From Magicicada septendecula (lineage: Eukaryota; Arthropoda; Insecta; Hemiptera; Cicadidae), in NCBI GenBank assembly GCA_034769895.1, contig CM068371.1:403975969-404039968 (forward strand): DNA of 64,000 bases, written 5' to 3'. Made by a program: the position numbers and the translations under genes. The notes beneath the pieces were generated by a model, which worked only from the letters and a program-made list of their open reading frames with translations, was not told the DNA's origin and made no database searches. Of the stretch, positions 55,957 to 64,000 are shown piece by piece (positions within the stretch are counted from its first letter, which is position 1; each line of letters begins with the position of its first letter).

Positions 55957-57233
55957 ATACCGCTGATCCTCTCTAATTAATATATTTGTGTTATTGTGAT
56001 TAAATTTATGTATGGAGTGAGTAATTCTAATTATCTCGTTCAAGCCTAGCCCTCGTTTAAAGAGAAGAGAAGGAATTTTTTATTGGTTTCTCATTCTCTT
56101 TAATACCAAAGCAGTCCGCGAATAGCACTGTGGTTCCCAGACAGCTGAAAATTGTAGGTTAGTCCACCGCATACAATAATTCTAATTTACACTCTCTACT
56201 TATATTATATCTTGCTCACCCTACACTAAATATTATATAAATGAGAAGATATCATTAAACTCTGAAAGGATTCTTTATTAAGATTTTAATATTTCTTGCC
56301 AACAAAGTTTGTTTTCTTTACGGAGATACAAAATAGATAGAAGAAGTAATCGATTATCGATCGGATTCAGGGTTATATATTATTTTAGTTATGATTTTGG
56401 TATTTCTTTAAACACAGGGAGTGAAGGTTCTTTCAACTATTATTAAGATCAGAAAATGCATAAATAGGATTACAAGGTATTACAATATAGTATTAAGTTC
56501 TTATTAAATATTATTTAAAATAATTGTAGGGTTTACCATCCGCTGGACATCGTGACTCGGGAAGGCAGTGTACGTCTAATCTCGTCGTAGTTTTTTGGTC
56601 AATAACAACATGCAGATGAAATAATCCTCGTCAGTCTTCGCTCCAAGTTCGAAATAAAAGTTGAATTCTTGGTCCTGGGATGATGCAGAAATGCTGCTCC
56701 TTTTGTTTACCAATGTCCGAGTTTTGTGGTTACGTGTTTCAACGAATTTCGTGTCCAACAACGTTTTTGCTATTGAATTGTGGAAACTGATGTTCAAATA
56801 TAATTTTGTGTTTTATTTTCATTCTCTATGTTATTGGATTGTATAACTCTATTCAGGTAGTTATTTCTCTGTTTTGGTTGATTAATTAAGTTAATGTTTG
56901 CTCATTATATCGAGTTTTACTATTAGAGTTCTTCACTTAGATTTTCTGACAATTTTCATATACAGTTTTTTTTTTATTATTCGGTTATACAAGACGATTG
57001 AACGTTAGTGAATCATACTATGGTGATTTATTAGTTAATTTGTTTCCCAATTGTGTTGTTTTAATTCAATTTAATCAATTCTTTTTCTGAGTGCATCCAA
57101 ACTAAACCGTCTTCGATCATGGGTAATTATTCAATAATAGAATCAACAAATTTTATATCTCTCGTCGTCCTTGACAACCATGCTGTCTATCCTTATTGGA
57201 TATTATATTATACTGTAACCATTATCATACAAT

Positions 57234-58510
57234 CAGTGGCGGCGCTAACGAAACGGGGGCCCCCCGCGAAACTAATTAGGGGGCCCTATAAAAATGGTTA
57301 AATTTTGTATACGTAATAGGGGAAAACACTCAAATGAGTTTCTATTTACGTGTGTTTCACAACAATGGTTTGTGAATACTTTCTCGTCTATCACAAAGCG
57401 TTTGCAATTTGCAAAGGATGTTTTACACGAGTACAAACTCTTAAAATTCATTGTTGCTAAATAGACAAAGTTCTATACAAACTATAAGAAAACCAAAACA
57501 AAAAGAATGATTTATTTTTACGTCAAAGATCTAAATTCAGACTATGAAACAGTACCGCACACAGAGTGTTAAAAATTTATTATTTAAAAACGAATATCAA
57601 AGTAACATTCTAGCTTTTTTCAAACATTTAAATTAGTTTGTAACTGAATTTGTAAAATTCTTGAATATACGCTATACAAGTTCTCCTTAAGTCTAATCCA
57701 ATTCAATAACACTCGAACTCAAGTAATGTACAATATTTACAGATGAGGATCAACCAAAGTTCACTGTTTTCCTAAGCCTAGTCTTCTTTTTTTAATAGCT
57801 AAGAACTTTTCAACCACTTCATTGATATTAGTTTTCTGTGTCTCTTCATGCTCAATGCTTAACAGTGCCAAGTCACTCAACCGAGTTTGGGCCATGGTAC
57901 TTCTTAGGTATGACTTAATTTAATTAATTTAAGTTTTGAAAAGCTTCTTTCCGCTGTAGCTGTTGTGACAGGTATGGTTAAATAAAGCTGCAAAGCTGTA
58001 GTTAAGTCTGGGAGGCAACTCATAAGGCAGCTGTTTTCTTCAACCAGTAAATTCATCATTTCTCGAATTCTTTTCTTGTGTACAATTTCTTTGGCCATCA
58101 GAGCTTTGAAGGATATTACTTGGTCAGGCAGTGATGTGGAAAGGTCACCAGGATACACATTTACCAGAGCCTTATTTTTCTCCACTATTGTCTCTTGTGA
58201 GAAGTTTACTAAATTCTGAGGCGTCAGGAATGAAAACCTATCATCAATGCAACGCAATCCTTCGAATCTCATTTGTAGCTGAGCTATTACAATATCCAGT
58301 GTTGCATTGAAAACTTTTACTTCAAATGATTTCACTGGGTCGTCAATTCTATGGTCAACTGATAATTCAACAAAGAAGCGTTTTACAACTCGTTTACGCT
58401 TATTTTTCATGTTACAAATTATGTCCCATGACTGGGCCAACTGGGGCCCCCCATGAGGGTCGGGGCCCCCCCGCGCCGCGGGGTCTGCGGGGGCCTTATC
58501 GCCGCCACTG
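57234..58510 (-). mobile_element. Short hAT element with GC-rich ends
   Basis: 1277 bp with 11-bp perfect inverted repeats CAGTGGCGGCG and an 8-bp duplication CATACAAT at 57226-57233 and 58511-58518. Both ends carry GGGGGCCCC-type palindromes in otherwise AT-rich DNA. It contains only the C-terminal end of a transposase, so it is an internally deleted, non-autonomous copy. Confidence 0.93.
57904..58440 (-). pseudogene. hAT transposase C-terminal fragment
   Basis: 178 codons. It contains NATLDIVIAQLQMRF and ends with the hAT dimerisation motif LTIPVTTATAERSFSKLKLIK, then a premature stop. The zinc finger and catalytic core are missing. The frame starts next to the GC-rich terminus, so the first residues are not native. 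Confidence 0.85.
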
Positions 58511-59535
58511 CATACAATGTTCTTACACTCATCAAAATAATCCTTTACTAAATTTCCATTATACCCTATTATAATTTTACATATTGTTTGTTACTAAATT
58601 TTATATATTTTGCTATTGTTTCCTCTTAATTTACTTACTCTAACAATTATTATTTTCCTGTTACAAAACATTACCTATCGGTATCATTGCACTATTGCAT
58701 TTTGAGATTTTATTTAAATTGAATTTATTTATCGGTTATTAACAATTATTATTAACTTCTCCTAACTCATTAGATTCTATTTAGTATTTTTTACAATTTT
58801 CTTTACCTAACCTTTCTGATCAGACTTACTATACAATGTTACTGGTTTTTAGGCCTATCATACCTTTTTATTTACTTCTGATTTTAATTTGTTACTATCT
58901 GCATTATTATAGAATCCTTCATTTGTTTATGATATAATTATACTAAACCCTTTTGTATCTCATTAACAATTGTAGCCTTTCTGGCCAAGTTTACAATTAT
59001 AATCAGTCTACTATCTAATTACATGTATACAAACATTTAACTATATAAAGTCTAACAAAAGCTAAATAATGACGTATGGATAACACATAAAATGAAATGA
59101 GTTTAACAACAGCTCTATAATAATATATTGATAACATATAATAATTAGTTAATTGGTATTCTATTAAAAGAATTACTCCACTTGCTACACACAAAAAATA
59201 ACATAACTATCATGATAATAATACAACATGATACATCGTAATAACAGGTACATTTGTATGAACTAAGTTATGTAATAATTACTCGTTCTCCGTAAATTAG
59301 TTTTTTACATCATTTGTTAATGTCTATTGTTTACACCTTTCACTGAACTTTGAGGTTTGTATTTATTAATATTATTAAAATTTTTTTTTCTTTCTACCTT
59401 GTATTCTTATTTCATTTATTCAATTATGGGTTGGGTTTCTGACCTTTTACGATTATGGATAATTATTATTTTTATTTTATTTTAAAACATAATTGATTTA
59501 TGTAACGTAGGGGACCATATTTTCGTTACGTTACA

Positions 59536-59549
59536 AAAAAAATATATAT
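59536..59549. other. 14-bp A/T spacer between two divergent LTR ends
   Basis: AAAAAAATATATAT flanked by CGTTACA and TGTAACG. Confidence 0.6.
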
Positions 59550-62383
59550 TGTAACGATACAATTAAGCCAAATCTCGTACCAGTGATAAAAAAGATAATT
59601 CTTGATATAAAATTACTTCATATGAAATAAAATGTGTAAAAAATGATTAAAATGTAAATACTTTGACAAGACGTACAACGATATTACCCAACCCAAGTGA
59701 TTGAGCCGAAAACACAAACATAAAGAAGGGAACCACGTAACATACTTATTAAAATGTAAATATTTTGACATGATTGAGCCGAAAACACAAACATAAAGAA
59801 GGGAACCACGTAACATACTTAAGAAAAATATGATAGACAAAACAATGATGGACACAGAACTAAAGAAGAACCAGAAGAAGAGGACAGATCCATACAAGTA
59901 AACAGAATTTAAACCAGAAGAGAAGAAGAGGAGAACCGAACCGGATTGAAGAAGAAGGAGGGGAAGAATGAAGAGGAGACAGATAAAACCCAAGGGGAAA
60001 CTAACACACATATATAAAAGGGAAAGATTGTCTGTTTAGAGATAGAATACGGTCAATAAACCTTGAATAATTATGTATTAATGAAACCAATGTTATTATT
60101 AGCATTAATTTAACCTAGGTACCCATTTTTAAGACAATACAATTATAAAGCAATGTAGTATAGGAAAAGTACACTAACCCTGTCAGAAAGGTTAGATTCA
60201 ACCAAAACACAACTAGCCTAGTATTGTTAATAGTAAATATAACACTAAAACAAAATAGTGAGAAATGGTAGGAGAAAGTATAGGGATTACCAATTAAATA
60301 ACACTAATTACAAAACAGTGAACCAAAGTGAAGTGCTTTAGTGAAGTGTAAATGCCCTAAAAAATAGTGAAAGTGGATGTGAAACATTCAAAATAGAATG
60401 CTAAGTAAATAGACACTCTGTAAAACATTGATAAACCACCAATGATTGGAGTGAGATTATAATTAGTTATATACCTAGAAGTAATTAGAAATAGTAATCC
60501 AAATTAATATTAAGGAAGCTTGTAATAATATTCAGGAAGAAAGCCCAGTACAATAACTTGTGTTAACATGGCATGATAGGATAGAAGTAAAGTTTGTTAT
60601 TAAAGATTAAAATTATAAAGAATACAACACCCCATGTTGAAAGGGGAATTAACCTTCATAATATTAGAGAAAGTGACAATGTTTATCACCCTAGTTTATA
60701 AGACAAGAAAGAAATCAATGTTAGTACTAAGAATAATTTATGACTTGTAAAGAATAGTTGATTCAATGTTAAAGAAGGAATATGGCTGAAAGGGACTTAC
60801 AGTCCATAAACCTAACTATTGTATTTTAAATGAAGAGTAATGAAAATGTATGTTGAATAGTAATTAAAACACAAACAAATAAGTGAAGCCCATCAGGCTG
60901 AATTCAGAATGTAATTTAAAAAGGAAATACACTAAAAAACAATAATGGCTGTTTGTGACTATGAAAACAGTTAACTGCCAAAGACATTCAAATGCAAATT
61001 GTATCAATTTCACAAAAAATCTTACTAATCTAAGAACAGTGAATGGACAGTAATTATATATCAGTTATTTCAACACAGAAATATTATTGTAATAATTTAA
61101 TTCAAGAAAGATATGTTATTTATTAAATGTCAAATAATTAGACTATAGTTAAAGTATAACAGAATATGACCTTAAGAGGTATCATTGTAAACTTTGAAAG
61201 GAAAGAAAAATAATAGTGATGTCATTTATTATCCCAAAGGAATTATAAGGGAATAAAATCATTAGGAAAATACTTAATAAATTTGAATAAAAATTCAAAT
61301 ATTTCTAACAATGTATGTAAGGAGTAATTAACCAAGCATTGAATTATTGGTTACTATGACAACGAGACGTTTGAGGGCTTATTTTTCCGTTAAATTTTAG
61401 AGACGCTGAAGGAACGAAGCGTGGGTAAGCCACAAGAAAAATTGGACAAACTAAAATTTTAATTTAAACAGTTATAAAAAGTCGAATCAGTGAACCAAGA
61501 TAACCCAATATGAAGAGACGTCGATCTATACAGAATTAATGATGTCCAGGAATGAAATTAAATAAACTAATTAAAGAAAAAACCCAGACCAGTTTGAAGA
61601 AGATGTTGGAAGCCTTCAACCAGCCCAAATTCGAAAAATATACGCCTATCCTGATGACGACACAGACAACGTGAGATGAACTGATAAGTACCGAATAATT
61701 CCTTACTCCCAAAACCCCAAATTACTTAAATTATTTTCAAATGATAAAATTTCTCACTATTTAAAAAGTAGTATTTTCTTTCAAAGGTAAAGGCATAATT
61801 TACTTACATTAAAAAACATTTAATTAAACTATAGAGATAACCTTATTTGTGAACATAACTACTGTAACAGAAATACGACACTACTGAACAAATTGTACAA
61901 ACACATTATAAATCCTAAGTACGCAAAAGGTATAGTAGTGTACTTTTTTTTCATGTAATCAACGTTTATGTCTATTTTCATGATCAAAAGAACTCCAGAT
62001 TTTAAAAACATAGTAATTTGTTAAAAGTAACTGAACGATAGTGTTTTGAAATCAATTTTGCCAACCTGAGATGTTTTGTGTTTCAAGCTCTAAGCCGGAG
62101 CATAATATTATAAATTTGTTAATGATTCATTTGTCATATTTATTGATAATTAAATGTGTATTAAAAAACGCAGTACAGAACATTACTATCTTGTTATTTC
62201 ATAGGAATTTTGTAGAATATATGTGTGTTAGCGAAGTTTTAAGCAACAGCCAACTAGCGCTCACCACGAGCGGCCGAGTCGACAACCTGTGTAGCAGCGG
62301 GAACAATTCGAACGTCACAGCTGTCTAGCTAATATCACGTATTACCTTAAAAATTAAATGTTTTAATTGTTTTAACAGAAACA
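59550..62383 (+). repeat. Plus-strand LTR of a fourth LTR element
   Basis: Starts TGTAACGATACAATT and ends AACAGAAACA, 2834 bp, with a primer site 3 bp beyond. No second copy in the window. It holds a 73-bp-offset duplication at about 59650-59820. No gene seen; the 132-codon minus frame at 59613-60011 lies in this low-complexity purine-rich stretch. Confidence 0.55.
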
Positions 62384-62386
62384 ATT

Positions 62387-62405
62387 TGGCGCCACCCGGG
62401 AATCG
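62387..62405 (+). promoter_or_regulatory. Primer-binding site
   Basis: TGGCGCCACCCGGGAATCG, 3 bp after an LTR-like CA end. Starts with the TGG that complements a tRNA CCA tail. I cannot name the tRNA. Confidence 0.65.
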
Positions 62406-62880
62406 TAATCCCTATGAATTAACAGGTAGGTTGTACTGGTGACATTGACAACGCTACGGACTCCAGTAGTGACGTCGATTTATGTAACGACCAGTGTGAG
62501 GCAAACACACTACATTCACACTAATACACAAAATAAACAAGTATGATACATTTCAACAGGTATGACCCTAGTAGATTGTTACAATATATATATATTGTAG
62601 CGTGACAGATAATCCACACAAATGCATTACTCAATGATCATTAATAAAGCTCTAATATATGGAATATCCAGATGAGAATTAATTAAAATGCACTATTTAC
62701 TAATATATTCACAAGAAAGATTGAATAAAGAAAATTTCTGCAAATAATATAATATAATACAAATTTAAAAACCCAGGAAACTAAAAATGATAACAACAAG
62801 ATTACCCAGGAAAGATAGAAGCAGGCAATTAATATACCCCATCAAGGAAACCAGACTAGAAGAAACCAAGGCATACACAG
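62406..62880. other. Internal region start, no ORF
   Basis: AT-rich. At 62585-62605 lies GTTACA-(AT)n-TGTAGC, again an inverted pair of LTR-like ends around an AT tract. Confidence 0.45.
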
Positions 62881-64000
62881 TGAAAAACTACTGAAGACAG
62901 AAGAAAGAAGAACAATCTAAGCTACTGAAGAAAGAAGAACAATCTAAATCTAATGAAGAAAGAAGAACAATCAAAGATACAGAAGACAGAAGAATGAAGA
63001 AAGAAGAATAATTAAAACTAGAGAAGAAAGAAGAACAATCAAAGCTACTGAAAACAGAAGAAAGAAGAACAATTAAAACTAGAGAAGAAAGAAGACTAAT
63101 TAAAGCTACTACTACAGAAGAAGGAAGAAAGAAGAACAATCTAAGCTACTGAAGAAAGAAGAAAGAAGAACAATTAAAACTCAAAGAAGACAGAAGAACA
63201 GTCAAAGCTACTGAAGAAAGAAGAAAGAAGAACAATTAAAACTCAAAGAAGACAGAAGAACAGTCAAAGCTACTGAAGACAGAAGAAAGAAGAACAATTA
63301 AAACTCAAAGAAGACAGAAGAACAATCAAAGCTACTGAAGACAGAAGAAAGAAGAATAACTAAAACTAAAGAAGAAAGAAGACTAATTAAAACTACTACT
63401 ACAGAAGAAGGAAGAAAGAAGAACAATCAAAGCTACTGAAGACAGAAGAAAGAAGAACAATTAAAACTAGAGAAGAAAGAAGACTAATTAAAACTACTAC
63501 TACAGAAGAAGGAAGAAAGAAGAACAATCAAAGCTACTGAAGACAGAAGAAAGAAGAACAATTAAAACTAGAGAAGAAAGAAGACTAATTAAAGCTACTA
63601 CTACAGAAGAAGGAAGAAAGAAGAACAATCAAAGCTACTGAAGACAGAAGAAAGAAGAACAATTAAAACTCAAGGAAGAAAGAAGAACAATCAAAGCTAC
63701 TGAAGACAGAAGAAAGAAGAACAATTAAAACTCAAGGAAGAAAGAAGAACAATCAAAGCTACTGAAGACAGAAGAAAGAAGAACAATTAAAACTCAAGGA
63801 AGAAAGAAGAACAATCAAAGCTACTGAAGACAGAAGAAAGAAGAACAATTAAAACTCAAGGAAGAAAGAAGAACAATCAAAGCTACTGAAGACAGAAGAA
63901 AGAAGAACAATTAAAACTAGAGAAGAAAGAAGACTAATTAAAGCTACTACTACAGAAGAAGGAAAAAAGAAGAACAATCAAAGCTACTGAAGACAGAAGA
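62881..64000 (+). repeat. GAAGAA-rich minisatellite with 62-bp and 101-bp units
   Basis: The anchor CAATCAAAGCTACTGAAGAC occurs at 63424, 63525, 63626, 63688, 63750, 63812 and 63874, giving spacings of 101, 101, 62, 62, 62 and 62. The long unit has an extra CTACTACTACAGAAGAAGG segment. The left part is less regular. It continues beyond the window. Each unit has stops in all sense frames, so it is not a coding repeat. The minus frame at 63139-62888 is a by-product. Confidence 0.9.

Larger units (their letters stand above)
55957..59535 (-). repeat. LTR of a third gypsy-type element (5' LTR, interrupted by a hAT)
   Basis: On the minus strand it starts TGTAACGTAACG at 59535 and ends before the PBS cluster near 55957. 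Without the hAT it is about 2.3 kb, like the array LTR. No second copy is in the window, so orientation rests on the primer-site motifs. Confidence 0.55.

Noticed and set aside
59613-60011. 132-codon minus frame with signal-peptide-like hydrophobic stretches
   Set aside because: Lies in a purine-rich part of an LTR whose complement encodes F, L and S. It includes the 73-bp-offset duplication and has no homologous domain.
62888-63139. Serine/leucine-rich 83-codon minus frame
   Set aside because: Product of the GAAGAA minisatellite.
1-64000. tRNA, rRNA or intron-containing host genes
   Set aside because: None recognised by eye. A dedicated tRNA and splice-aware search was not possible here, so small or multi-exon genes cannot be fully excluded.

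Overview
This AT-rich window looks like intergenic heterochromatin from an invertebrate, most likely an arthropod. I could not identify a host gene, tRNA or rRNA. Nearly everything recognisable is transposable-element sequence: Ty3/gypsy-type LTR retrotransposons with long LTRs, two related LTR elements without pol, a pogo/Tigger transposon, two hAT elements, a non-autonomous Helitron and a Penelope-like fragment. That mixture, and the insect-style Helitron termini, are the reasons for suggesting an arthropod. The species cannot be told.

Layout. 1-29229 is a head-to-tail tandem array of a minus-strand Ty3/gypsy element (period about 7327 bp), arranged internal-LTR-internal-LTR-internal-LTR. 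Each unit has only shreds of gag, then protease, RT, RNase H and integrase. All three units carry the same 1.25-kb solo LTR (target duplication AAGA) inside the RNase H domain, plus other shared lesions, so a dead element was amplified as DNA. The third LTR is split by an 8-kb element, called NA-1 here (19335-27382, target duplication TGGT). 29935-31027 is a Helitron with a 128-bp internal tandem repeat. 31433-33866 is probably another long LTR. 35140-35670 is the 3' end of a Penelope-like element with a hammerhead-like motif. 35671-55735 is a second minus-strand gypsy element with gag and integrase but no RT. A Tigger element with an intact transposase sits in its 3' LTR, and a second pol-less element, NA-2 (41860-51787, target duplication ATGT), sits in its gag. 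NA-2 is itself broken by a hAT element. 55740-59535 is an LTR with a primer-site cluster and a second hAT (target duplication CATACAAT). 59550-62383 is a plus-strand LTR with a primer site. 62881-64000 is a 62/101-bp minisatellite.

The most interesting system is the NA-1/NA-2 family. Both have TG...CA LTRs, 4-bp target duplications and one reading frame with a coiled coil and an unfamiliar C-terminal domain. NA-1 keeps this frame open over 474 codons. There is no protease, RT or integrase. The two also share, in the same order, two noncoding modules. One contains hairpins whose stems carry paired changes between the elements. The likely life cycle is parasitism on an autonomous gypsy element. 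The autonomous element next door has a Gag that also begins with a coiled coil, so co-assembly is a reasonable hypothesis, though unproven.

A second theme is repeated primer-binding-site-like motifs, mostly tRNA-Lys-like, at the LTR/internal junctions of several unrelated elements. In NA-2 the extra copies lie inside both LTRs.
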